From positions 1 to 57,208 of the forward strand of contig JDUB01000004.1 in assembly GCA_000771265.1 (NCBI GenBank): a stretch of 57,208 nucleotides of DNA, written 5' to 3'. Of the stretch, positions 35,041-42,937 are shown one piece after another (position 1 is the first letter of the stretch; every line of letters starts with the position of its first letter). This DNA is from Bifidobacterium thermophilum DSM 20210. GTDB taxonomy: Bacteria > Actinomycetota > Actinomycetes > Actinomycetales > Bifidobacteriaceae. The notes beneath the pieces are model-generated. The model saw nothing but the letters and a program-made list of their open reading frames with translations. It was not told the DNA's origin and searched no databases. The position numbers were made by a program, and so were the translations under genes.

Positions 35041-35081
35041 AGGGGGGCGTTTGTTCACTTTCCTAGAAACAGACGCCCCTC
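35041..35081 (-). terminator. Terminator of the GIY-YIG gene
   Basis: An imperfect stem of about 13 bp (AGGGGGGCGTTTGTT against AACAGACGCCCCT, with a two-G bulge) and an 11-nt loop lies 46-86 nt past the stop of the nuclease gene. Confidence 0.7.
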
Positions 35082-35126
35082 TACGGCACATTCTGCAAAT
35101 TAGCAGAATAAAGATTTCTGCCTCAC

Positions 35127-36662
35127 TCACTCAACGGGATTGTCGCTATTACGCTCTGCGACAGAGTTGTATCCATGTGGATGCTCATCTTCGCTATGGT
35201 ATACAGAACTGAGAGTGTCCATCCACCAATGCTCCCGATTAATGATGTCTTTCGGCAAAGCGCGCATATCAAAGATTTCTAGAATCGAGTATTGGAAGTT
35301 GTCCACGATATATTTGGCACCCAGCTCCTTGAGACGCTTGTTGCCACCAGAATGATCACCATAGGCATACTCCGACCAACGGGACAATAATCCTTGCTCT
35401 GCACCCTTATGTGAGTAGGCAGAACCAACGTAATGCCATCCAGTACGACGGTCGGTTTGCAGGTAAACAGCCTGGACGTTGCCCAGAGCGGTTTTCCATG
35501 TATCGTTTCTCACTGCGGCAACTAGCTGCCGATGAGTGAGACGCACGTTTTCAAAACCGGGGAAGGGAAGCGAGGAAATTGGAGACTGCGATAAGTGGTC
35601 TAGGGTCATGGTTTCCAAGAAACGATTCCGCAACTTATCGTTGCCCATATCGTTCATAAGTTGAGTGGGTCCTTGGCTTTTCTTGTAATGCACCACAGCG
35701 CGAGCGTCCAACGGGGCATACTGCGGTATTTCTCGGTAGTCGTACGCGACAGTGCCGTCTTCTTTCTGATATTCGCCAAGGACTTCAAAAGCACCTATGA
35801 ACAGCCATTTCGTCTGGTCTTCCTGGTGAAGTTGGATGAACTGCAGAACTTTCTTCTTCTTGAAAGCTCCCTTCACCTGCTGCCCAGGCCATTGCTTGAT
35901 AAATACCCACTCCATCAGCTCATCATGCGATGAGTAGTAGGCATCAAGTACATCAAACCAAGCAGGCTTGTTGCCGTTCAACCTGATAGTGAAATCTTTC
36001 AGTTGTTCGTTGTCCAATCCAATCAAATCAAGGAACCGAATCGGCGTGTTTGGTGTATCCATCGTTTCTTCCTGCATCATCTGAGTGTCCTTTCCGGTAG
36101 TCAATTCTTTTTTGGCGGTTTCGTGCGCCGCCGTCTCTCCTTCGGGCTTTGCGAGGATGACGGTGATTTCTGTGTCTTTTTGTTGCGAGTCCAGTGACAG
36201 ACCCCAGATGATAGAGGCATCGTCTTGGATCGCTTCCCGCACGATTGTGACCAATGAGGTGACTTCAGCCAGACCAATATTGGCGGGAGCCTCAATGCTG
36301 ATCAGCGCTCCGTCGCAGCATGATGGCTCGATGCCTTGCGCTGCGAGCTGGTCTGAAAACGCCTTGCCCGGATCATCTCCGGCATTGAACCGTATGATGC
36401 GTATGGCCGCGGACGCGCAGATGGAAATGACGTCCGGGAAATCAATGTGAATGTAGCTGTTTGTGTTGGTAAGCGATGTGATGATCTCCGCGGTCTGTTT
36501 CAGCGCGGTTTCGGCCTTGGTGCCGGGAGGCGGGATGAGATGGGCGGCCGGAGTTGCCTCGACGGTAGAAAGAGGGGTCGTGAAAATGGTCAGCTCCGTC
36601 TTGCCATCCTCATTGCGAAACGCGACGATTGAGCGGTCGACATCGATGTCAGAGGTAAGCAT
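35127..36662 (-). CDS. FtsZ C-terminal-half-like domain fused to a GIY-YIG nuclease
   Basis: A 511-residue two-part protein. Residues 55-172 align by eye with FtsZ from the central helix onward: TALKQTAEIITSL, then IHIDFPDV (71-78), which keeps the two Asp of the T7 catalytic loop (FtsZ: NxDFADV). GALISIEAPANIGLAEV follows, then IVREAIQDDASIIWG and EITVILAKP, matching the FtsZ C-terminal domain. The GTP-binding half is absent. Residues 205-395 form a spacer domain seen in some stand-alone GIY-YIG proteins. The nuclease (397-500) has Tyr400, YVG 411-413, Arg428, Glu477 and Asn499, a full active-site set. AAAGGA precedes the ATG. It is preceded at 47 bp by a 242-residue gene on the same strand, probably one operon. 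Function is unknown; the FtsZ likeness is my reading and needs a profile search. Confidence 0.75.
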   Translation of the reverse strand: MLTSDIDVDRSIVAFRNEDGKTELTIFTTPLSTVEATPAAHLIPPPGTKAETALKQTAEIITSLTNTNSYIHIDFPDVISICASAAIRIIRFNAGDDPGKAFSDQLAAQGIEPSCCDGALISIEAPANIGLAEVTSLVTIVREAIQDDASIIWGLSLDSQQKDTEITVILAKPEGETAAHETAKKELTTGKDTQMMQEETMDTPNTPIRFLDLIGLDNEQLKDFTIRLNGNKPAWFDVLDAYYSSHDELMEWVFIKQWPGQQVKGAFKKKKVLQFIQLHQEDQTKWLFIGAFEVLGEYQKEDGTVAYDYREIPQYAPLDARAVVHYKKSQGPTQLMNDMGNDKLRNRFLETMTLDHLSQSPISSLPFPGFENVRLTHRQLVAAVRNDTWKTALGNVQAVYLQTDRRTGWHYVGSAYSHKGAEQGLLSRWSEYAYGDHSGGNKRLKELGAKYIVDNFQYSILEIFDMRALPKDIINREHWWMDTLSSVYHSEDEHPHGYNSVAERNSDNPVE

Positions 36663-36709
36663 TGCTGGTCCTTTCTGTTTTGTCTATTTTCAGTATGTAG
36701 AGGGTGAAG

Positions 36710-37438
36710 TTATTCTCGATCGAAGCCGTCGTCCTGGGGATTCGTGCATGGCGGCTGCGTCGCATAGGAGTGTACGCGTTCATTGAGCCGCTCACAGCCT
36801 AATTCCATGGTCTTGAACCATGCGTCGCCTATGTTGAAGCCGTCCTCTCCGAACAGCGTCAAGCGGTATCCGGGGAAAGCTCCCAGTGACTCCCTCAGCC
36901 ATAGCAAGGATTGCTTGGCGGTTAGGAGACGAATCGCCAGGTCAGGAGGTAATGGATTTTCATGGGAGGATTCCGACCGGTGACAAAGAGAGTCGCAACG
37001 ATTGTTGGAATCGTCATGTTTCTCTCCGTTATCGAAAATCAGCCATAATAGATCGACGGCATCCCAAATCCTCTGATACGCCTCGCATTCGAAGAAGTCG
37101 GCATCGACCTCGTCATCTTCGTCAAACACTCGCGTTTTTCCGGAATCGGTGCGCTCAACGGAAAACCATGAGACCCGAAACCCCTGGCCGTCACGTTTTC
37201 CACACTCCGGACGTAGTTCCAGCAGGTCCCGTACGTCAAATGCGGTGGAGTCGAACGGGCTGGTACCGGCATCCACGCGCCATCCGTCCCAAGCCAGATT
37301 AGACAGCCAGTCACATACAATTTGCGTCAACTTATCGTTCTGGCTATCCAGCCACCTGTCGGGCTGCGGAAGATGACTGGGTGTGCGATTGCATGGGTCA
37401 ATTACCAGATGCTTGCAACAGAGAAATAACGTCACCAT
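36710..37438 (-). CDS. Hypothetical island protein, first gene of the nuclease operon
   Basis: A 242-residue soluble acidic protein of no family I know. It is rich in Trp (several WL and LW pairs: IVCDWLSNLAWDGWRVD, DAVDLLWLIFDNG, QSLLWLRESLG), with Cys scattered and a mid-region of Asp/Glu. No transmembrane segment or catalytic motif is evident. GGAGGACTGGCG gives a good ribosome site for the ATG at 37438, and upstream DNA is A+T-rich with several short dyads. It ends 47 bp before the FtsZ-like/GIY-YIG gene on the same strand, so the two are probably co-expressed and may act together, for example as a partner or regulator of the nuclease. Confidence 0.65.
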   Translation of the reverse strand: MVTLFLCCKHLVIDPCNRTPSHLPQPDRWLDSQNDKLTQIVCDWLSNLAWDGWRVDAGTSPFDSTAFDVRDLLELRPECGKRDGQGFRVSWFSVERTDSGKTRVFDEDDEVDADFFECEAYQRIWDAVDLLWLIFDNGEKHDDSNNRCDSLCHRSESSHENPLPPDLAIRLLTAKQSLLWLRESLGAFPGYRLTLFGEDGFNIGDAWFKTMELGCERLNERVHSYATQPPCTNPQDDGFDRE

Positions 37439-38680
37439 CGCCAGTCCTCCTTCTTTGTATCAAAGCATCTTGCATATAAGATACCACAAAAGCATGTATG
37501 CTTGTAACATCGTATCATAGAAAGAAACCGAATGAACCACGCTGTCACTCGGCACAGGGACGGCAATGCATCGGCTGACGTACATGGTGGGGAAGGCCCA
37601 TGGGCCCCTGAACCGATATATCCAGCGATGCTGCGGGTCATGGGGCTGGCGAGCCAAGCGGCACATCGATCCGGCAGACGGAAACTGCACGCCCAGCGGA
37701 TTCAAGGAATACGATAAACGCACCAATGGTTTCGCCCTAACAATCTTCGCGGTCATCTCTGGTTGGGCATTGGTTGATTCGAGAGCCTGCAACTGGACAT
37801 CGTGCACTACGCAGCCGTGAGTGGACTGCCATCCGCCATCTTCTGCCCTCGATTATCCCGGCTACGAAATCGAAGTGTGTCTCATGTCGGCGGAGGCCAA
37901 CGTGCCGATGAAACCCTGTCTCTGACAGTCTCGATAAGGGTGAAAGGGGATCATTCTGCCTGCTTTTGCGGTCATATGCCGTTGTATGTCAATTCAGAAC
38001 GATTACTCTGGTATCCGTTATGGATGACTGCCGCAGGCTGAAAAGAACCGTCGGCCTGGAACTCATAGCTCTGCATTGCATCGACGCCATCGTCGACAAT
38101 TCAGGCTGCGAGTGAGGCATGGCGCTGGGAAAACTAGCATCATTCGCTAACGAGATCGACGCCGTCGTTATTGTGACATCCGCAATGAACAGGGGCTGGT
38201 ACGCATAGACGGCAGAAGACCTCTGGTTCCTCCTTCCCAAGAATTCGGACACTGTATGATGCCAGCATGCGGACACCGTTCTCATGGCGTACGGCCTCGG
38301 ATTGTGCAACGAAAGACAGACCCGGACGGAATCGAACTTATCCTCGCCAAACACCCAAGGCTTTCGCTGTGCGCATTCAATCTCAAACTCAAGCCGGAAT
38401 GCTCAAAATTCACAGATCAATGACAGAGCTACAAAGACATAGATTGCCGGAAGAACCGAAAAATCAAGTTTTGCATCCAGCGGTGAAAATGCATGACGTG
38501 CACCATATCCGCTATCGCTCCGGGAGTCGACAAACGTCTGGAGTCGCAGTCGACGGTGTTCCCGGATTATTTTCGGGTGCCTGTAGATGCCTCGTGGAAA
38601 ACGAGGCTGATCGGCAGGTTTCCCGAACATTGAAAACCTTGGAATAAAACCAAAAACGACCACATGCGATTATCATCAGA
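37439..38680. other. Decayed accessory DNA without a supportable gene
   Basis: About 1.24 kb of A+T-richer sequence. Open frames up to about 125 codons occur on both strands, but none shows a ribosome site with family-like sequence. The first 100 bp on the minus strand probably hold the promoter of the 36710-37438 gene (TTACAA, then TATCTT 18 bp later) and an inverted repeat ATCTT-GCATAT-AAGAT. The rest looks like eroded mobile-element sequence whose origin I cannot name. Confidence 0.55.
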
Positions 38681-38704
38681 GGTATGCATGATAACTGTGG
38701 TCAT
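38567..38704 (-). pseudogene. Orphan 5' fragment of ppi fused to island sequence
   Basis: The right repeat keeps the cyclophilin start codon and eight codons (MTTVIMHT), with GGAGA upstream in place of GGAGG. The frame then runs into island DNA for 37 more codons and stops. It is the displaced original or duplicated 5' end of the gene after integration. If its promoter is still active it would make a 45-residue peptide with no expected function. Confidence 0.7.
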
Positions 38705-38720
38705 GTCTCCATCGTCTCAT
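38681..38720. repeat. Right attachment-like direct repeat
   Basis: A 40-bp copy of 34056-34095 with 38 identities. It ends the A+T-rich segment; core sequence (HAD phosphatase) resumes about 60 bp later. Confidence 0.85.
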
Positions 38721-38779
38721 AGCGAGGGAACGGGGGGACCCGTGATGCTCCTCATGCTATGGGAGGTCGGCGTTTGCCG

Positions 38780-39604
38780 TCACAGGATGCCGAAATGTTC
38801 CAAGGCGTGCAGAATACCGTCATGGTCCACGTCGTCGGTCACCCAATCCGCCGCCTGCTTGGCGTCATCGGTCGCATTGCCCATCGCCACGCCGAGCCCG
38901 GCGTAGGCGAGCATGGTCGCATCGTTGCCGCCGTCGCCGAACGCGATTGTCTGCTCGCGCGTGAAGCCGTAATGGTCGCAAAAACGCTGAATGCCCCGCG
39001 GTTTGCCGCCGTCTGCGGGAATCAGATCCGTGAACGAGGGATGCCAGCGTACGCCCGTGGTGTGCCGGCACAGCGCCGTCAGTTCGCGCTCGGCTTCAGG
39101 AGTGATATACGGGCTGATCTGGTAGGTGACGTGCGTCGCGAGTCTCGTATGCGGGTTGTCGACGAACACCTTGGGCGCGGTTTTACCCAGCTGACGCCAG
39201 GTTTCGCGCATGGTGTCGGTGATTTGGTTGAAATACACGTAGTCGCGCTCGCAGAAATTCGCGACCACGTCCGGGTGCGCGTCCAGCCAGGCCACGATGG
39301 TGTGGATATCGTCCGGGTCGAGTGACTCACTCTCGTGATATCCCGAGTCATCGAAGCAGTACTGGCCGTTGAGCGCGACGATGCCGTCGAAATGCACAGG
39401 GATTGTGTCCAGTACGACCCGCATATGCGAGGGTGCGCGCCCCGAGCAGATGAACACGCGGATGCCACGATTCTGGAGCGCATGGAGCGCGTCGATCGTC
39501 GACTGCGGCACGATATGCGTGACGAAGCTGGTCAGCGTGCCGTCGATGTCGAAGAACGCGGCTTTCATCTGCGCGGCCGCCTCGGGGGAAAATTGGAAAG
39601 TCAT
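38780..39604 (-). CDS. Cof-type HAD-superfamily phosphatase
   Basis: A 274-residue haloacid-dehalogenase-like hydrolase of the Cof/IIB subfamily, which dephosphorylate sugar phosphates, nucleotides or flavin/PLP phosphates. Motif I is FFDIDGTLT (nucleophile Asp, about residue 18), motif II ICSGRAPS, and motif IV FGDGGNDATML with the Lys of motif III in GGKPRGI. The cap between motifs II and III is of the alpha/beta Cof type. The start at 39604 follows AAGGAGC. Substrate is not predictable. It flanks the right end of the accessory element and is divergent from metQ. Confidence 0.92.
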   Translation of the reverse strand: MTFQFSPEAAAQMKAAFFDIDGTLTSFVTHIVPQSTIDALHALQNRGIRVFICSGRAPSHMRVVLDTIPVHFDGIVALNGQYCFDDSGYHESESLDPDDIHTIVAWLDAHPDVVANFCERDYVYFNQITDTMRETWRQLGKTAPKVFVDNPHTRLATHVTYQISPYITPEAERELTALCRHTTGVRWHPSFTDLIPADGGKPRGIQRFCDHYGFTREQTIAFGDGGNDATMLAYAGLGVAMGNATDDAKQAADWVTDDVDHDGILHALEHFGIL

Positions 39605-39914
39605 GTCGGTGTCGCTCCTTGTCTGTATCTGCCACCAGTGTACGCGGCACGCCTGTCCGCGCCCGGAGCGTGAACCGGGGAGCGCGGTACGACACCGGCG
39701 GCAACACGATAGGGGAGGAAACGAGGTGTACGCCAACTGAGAAATCCTTGAATCCACGGGGTTTCGATGCAGGCTATAACGAACATGAATAGGGCAATTA
39801 GCGCAAAACCGGCGGAACCACGCCAAACTGCGGCTATGGTGTTGGATACGGCAAGCCGGAGGGATCCGGCGAATGGATCGCGGTGCATGGCATCGCGCAA
39901 GAGAGAGGAACATC
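39605..39914. other. Divergent intergenic region ahead of metQ
   Basis: About 310 bp. I searched by eye for a SAM or other methionine riboswitch and saw no convincing one. TATAAC at 39775-39780 is the best -10 candidate, with TTGAAT upstream at non-ideal (about 21-bp) spacing. A hairpin CCGG-AGGGAT-CCGG lies about 50 bp before metQ. Regulation of the methionine operon is therefore unresolved. Confidence 0.5.
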
Positions 39915-40904
39915 ATGGCACAAGCATCATCCGAGCAGAACCAGCCGGCAGCACCGCTGTCCGACCCGCAGGAACCGGTCCGCGTCAACCACACCGGCCG
40001 CAATATCGTCATCGCCGTCATCGTCATCGCGCTTATCGCTGTCGCGGTGTTCTTCGGCGTCCGCGCGGCCAAGGGCGGCAGCGATTCCGCCGCCAAGGGT
40101 TCCAAGTCCAACCCGGTGAAAATCGGCGTAGTCGGCGCAACCGACCCGCAATGGGTGGAATTCCAGAAGGAAGCCGAAGCAGCGGGCATCTACGTGAAGA
40201 TTGTTGATTTCCAGGACTACACCTCCGAGAATCCGGCGCTTGACTCCGGCGACCTCGACCTCAACGAGTTCCAGCATCTGCTGTACCTGGCGAACTACAA
40301 CGTGAAGAACAACAAGGACCTCCAGCCGATCGGCGGCACCGCGATCTTCCCGCTGGGCGTCTACTCCACCAAGGTCAAGAGCGTCGATGACATCCAGGCC
40401 GGCCAGACGGTCGCCATCCCGAACGACGAGACCAACCAGGCGCGCGCCATCGGCGTGCTCAAGTCCGCGGGTCTCGTGACGCTCAAGGGCAAGTGGACCG
40501 CGTTTGCCACGCCGAACGACATCGACACCGCCAAGTCCAAGGTCAAGGTCACCCCGCTGAAGGCCGAGCAGGTCGCCAATTCGCTCAAGGATCCGCAGGT
40601 CGTCGCCGGCGTAATCAACAACGATTACGTCGCGGATGCTGGTCTCAAGGCCAAGGATGCCATCTACCAGGATGACGCCGAAAGCGAGGAGGCCCGCCCG
40701 TACATCAACGCCTTCGTCGCCCGCAAGGCGGATGTAAACAACGAGACCTATCTCAAGCTCGTCAAGATCGCCCAGTCGAAGACGGTCTTCGACAAGCTCA
40801 ACGCGCAGTCTGACGGCACCGCCGTCTCGGCGAGCAAGTTCACTCCCAAGCAGCTGCAAAGCTACCTGGCGACCATCGAAAAGGAAGCCAAGGCGCAGCA
40901 GTGA
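39915..40904 (+). CDS. metQ: Methionine ABC transporter substrate-binding protein (MetQ/NlpA family)
   Basis: The binding component of the MetNIQ methionine importer. The NlpA-type domain starts near residue 65 (PVKIGVVGATDPQWVEFQKE) and shows ALDSGDLDLNEFQHLLYL, IGGTAIFPLGVYS and VAIPNDETNQARAI. The protein is 329 residues. Oddly, it has no lipobox: instead a hydrophilic tail of about 28 residues precedes one hydrophobic helix (IVIAVIVIALIAVAVFFGV). This predicts an uncleaved N-terminal membrane anchor with the domain outside. The ATG at 39915 follows GAGAGGAA. metN and metI follow. Binding of D/L-methionine is inferred from family and context. Confidence 0.92.
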   Translation: MAQASSEQNQPAAPLSDPQEPVRVNHTGRNIVIAVIVIALIAVAVFFGVRAAKGGSDSAAKGSKSNPVKIGVVGATDPQWVEFQKEAEAAGIYVKIVDFQDYTSENPALDSGDLDLNEFQHLLYLANYNVKNNKDLQPIGGTAIFPLGVYSTKVKSVDDIQAGQTVAIPNDETNQARAIGVLKSAGLVTLKGKWTAFATPNDIDTAKSKVKVTPLKAEQVANSLKDPQVVAGVINNDYVADAGLKAKDAIYQDDAESEEARPYINAFVARKADVNNETYLKLVKIAQSKTVFDKLNAQSDGTAVSASKFTPKQLQSYLATIEKEAKAQQ

Positions 40905-40938
40905 CTTCGCCTATGGCAGACCCGCGATTATCCTGAAA

Positions 40939-40981
40939 CTCTAGGCCCGGTGCCAGGCGAAAGCTTGGGCCGGGCCTAGAG
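40939..40981 (+). terminator. Hairpin between metQ and metN
   Basis: A perfect 12-bp stem CTCTAGGCCCGG/CCGGGCCTAGAG with a 19-nt loop lies 35 nt after metQ. There is no T-run, so it probably acts as a partial terminator or mRNA stabiliser that raises MetQ over MetNI. Confidence 0.7.
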
Positions 40982-41023
40982 CGGTGGAAGACATATTGCG
41001 GAAGGCATACCAAGGAGGCAACG

Positions 41024-42160
41024 ATGGCAGAAGCAGTCATCACCTTCGACCATGTGGTCAAGGAGTATCGCCGTCGTGCAGGCGGTGGGCAGGAGCGCGG
41101 GACGACACGCGCGGTGGACGATGTCAGTCTTGAAATCGACGCCGGAGACATCTACGGCATCATCGGGTATTCGGGCGCCGGTAAATCGACGCTGGTGCGC
41201 ATGGTCAACGCGTTGGAACGCCCAACATCAGGGTCGGTCACGGTGCTTGGCACGCGGGTGGACCAGCTGAGCGAGTCGAAACTGCGGCCGGTCCGGCAGA
41301 AAATCGGCATGATCTTCCAGCAGTTCAACCTGTTCTCCACCAAGACGGTCGCACAGAACATTGCCTATCCGCTGCAACTGGACCATTGGCGCAAGGATTA
41401 TCAGGATCGTCGTGTCAATGAATTGCTTGATTTCGTCGGATTGCGCGAGCACAAGGACAAGTACCCCTCGCAGCTGTCCGGCGGGCAGAAACAGCGTGTC
41501 GGCATTGCGCGTGCGCTCGCCACGAACCCGAAGATTCTGCTCGCCGACGAGGCGACCAGCGCGCTTGACCCGGAAACCACCTCGGAAGTGCTTGCCCTGC
41601 TCAAACGCGTCAACGAACAGCTGGGCGTCACCATCGTACTCATCACCCACCAGATGAACGTCGTCCAACAAATCGCCCACAAGGTGGCGGTGATGAGTGC
41701 AGGCAAAATCGTGGAACGCGGCGACGTGTACGACGTGTTCGCCGCCCCGCAGCGCAGCGTGACGCGACGGTTCATCGCCACCGCATTGTCTGGGCTGCCG
41801 GACGCCCCGCGCGTCGCGAAACTGCATGAGGAGTGGGACGGCAGGCTCGTCAGCGTCCTGGTACGGCAGAAGGACATCCCCGCGGCGGACGGCCGTCCGG
41901 CGGTCAAGGCGTCCGGACAGAACATCTCCGACCTCATCGCGCAGTACGGCATCCACAGCGGTCTGGTTTACGGCGGCATGGACACCGTGGGCGGTTCGGC
42001 GGTCGGCGCGATTACCTACGTGTTCGACGACACGAACCCGAGGTTCGGCGAATTCCTCACGGCATTGCGCGAAGACAGCGATGTCATTGATTTCGGTACC
42101 GCCAGCCACCCGGTGGAGTATGGCCGGGCGGTCGCGGCGGATGAAGGAGAGACACGATGA
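41024..42160 (+). CDS. metN: Methionine ABC transporter ATP-binding protein
   Basis: The ATPase of the methionine importer, 378 residues. Walker A GYSGAGKST lies at about 48-56, the Q-loop at FQQFNLF, the signature LSGGQKQR at about 151, Walker B ILLADEATSALD, and the switch His in LITHQMN. The C-terminal 100 residues form the NIL domain (ISDLIAQYGIHSGLVYGG onward), which binds methionine and shuts the transporter when the cell is replete. This domain is specific to MetN. AAGGAGG precedes the ATG. It overlaps metI by 4 bp (ATGA). Confidence 0.96.
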   Translation: MAEAVITFDHVVKEYRRRAGGGQERGTTRAVDDVSLEIDAGDIYGIIGYSGAGKSTLVRMVNALERPTSGSVTVLGTRVDQLSESKLRPVRQKIGMIFQQFNLFSTKTVAQNIAYPLQLDHWRKDYQDRRVNELLDFVGLREHKDKYPSQLSGGQKQRVGIARALATNPKILLADEATSALDPETTSEVLALLKRVNEQLGVTIVLITHQMNVVQQIAHKVAVMSAGKIVERGDVYDVFAAPQRSVTRRFIATALSGLPDAPRVAKLHEEWDGRLVSVLVRQKDIPAADGRPAVKASGQNISDLIAQYGIHSGLVYGGMDTVGGSAVGAITYVFDDTNPRFGEFLTALREDSDVIDFGTASHPVEYGRAVAADEGETR

Positions 42161-42864
42161 ACGCATGGACGATTGACGCTGCGACAAGTCTCGCCAGCAA
42201 ATCCGATTGGACGGTGTTGAAACCCCTGTTGCTGCAATCCGTGGCGCAGACCTTGGAAATGGTGCTGGTCACCTTGCTGATCGGCGGGTTCTTGGGACTC
42301 GTGCTTGGCGTGGTCCTGTACGGCACGCGTCCGGGCAACCTGTTCGAGAACAGCGTGGTGTATCACATCCTGGACGTGATTGTGAACATCATCCGCCCGA
42401 TTCCGTTCATCATCTTCCTCGCCGCGATGCAGCCGCTGACCATCAAGGTGGTTGGCACTTCCATCGGCACGGCGGCCGCGATTTTCCCGATGGTCGTCAT
42501 GTGCACTTTCGCCACGTCACGACTGGTCGAACAGAACCTCGTGCCCGTAGATCCCGGCATGATCGAAGCGGCCCGGGCCATGGGTGCCTCCAAATTCACC
42601 ATCATCCGCACCGTGCTCATTCCCGAGGCCCTGGGGCCCCTGATTCTCGCCTACGCCTTCCTGTTCATCGGCGTGCTCGACATGTCCGCGATGGCCGGGT
42701 ACATCGGCGGCGGCGGTCTGGGCAATTTCGCCATCGCCTACGGCTACCAGAAGTTTGACCAGACGGTCACTTGGTCTGCGGTGGTCATCATGATTGTCTT
42801 GGTACAGGTCGTGCAGGCGATCGCAAATGCGCTCGCCAAGCATGTGCTCAAACGGCAGCGTTGA
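42157..42864 (+). CDS. metI: Methionine ABC transporter permease
   Basis: The membrane subunit of MetNIQ, 235 residues with about five transmembrane helices. The coupling EAA loop is visible as EAARAMGASKFTIIRTVLIPEALGP. The region IRPIPFIIFLAAMQPLT and the conserved end AGYIGGGGLGNFAIAYGYQ are typical of MetI. Its ATG overlaps the metN stop (ATGA), implying translational coupling. The M20 amidohydrolase follows at 73 bp. Confidence 0.96.
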   Translation: MNAWTIDAATSLASKSDWTVLKPLLLQSVAQTLEMVLVTLLIGGFLGLVLGVVLYGTRPGNLFENSVVYHILDVIVNIIRPIPFIIFLAAMQPLTIKVVGTSIGTAAAIFPMVVMCTFATSRLVEQNLVPVDPGMIEAARAMGASKFTIIRTVLIPEALGPLILAYAFLFIGVLDMSAMAGYIGGGGLGNFAIAYGYQKFDQTVTWSAVVIMIVLVQVVQAIANALAKHVLKRQR

Positions 42865-42937
42865 GCGCTGACGACACGCGGTGATTTCGCGGTACGGAAC
42901 GATTCCGGCGCGAAAAACAAGTTCAGGGGAGGATTAT

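Larger units (their letters stand above)
34056..38720. mobile_element. Integrated accessory element in the 5' end of ppi
   Basis: The segment is bounded by a 40-bp direct repeat with two mismatches (34056-34095 and 38681-38720). The repeats include the ppi start codon, first eight codons and ribosome-binding site. Inside, the DNA is visibly more A+T-rich and has different codon choice. It holds an IS3 remnant, three minus-strand genes and about 1.2 kb of decayed sequence. Long repeats formed from the end of a gene are the signature of site-specific integration. No integrase was found, so it is a remnant or was mobilised in trans. Confidence 0.75.

Noticed and set aside
37989..38354. Possible transposase or antitoxin fragment on the minus strand in the island
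   Set aside because: The translation looked vaguely protein-like but no DDE, HTH or toxin-antitoxin motif could be identified in any frame.
39605..39914. SAM or other methionine riboswitch ahead of metQ
   Set aside because: No recognisable SAM-I, II or IV core; only a small hairpin near the ribosome site.
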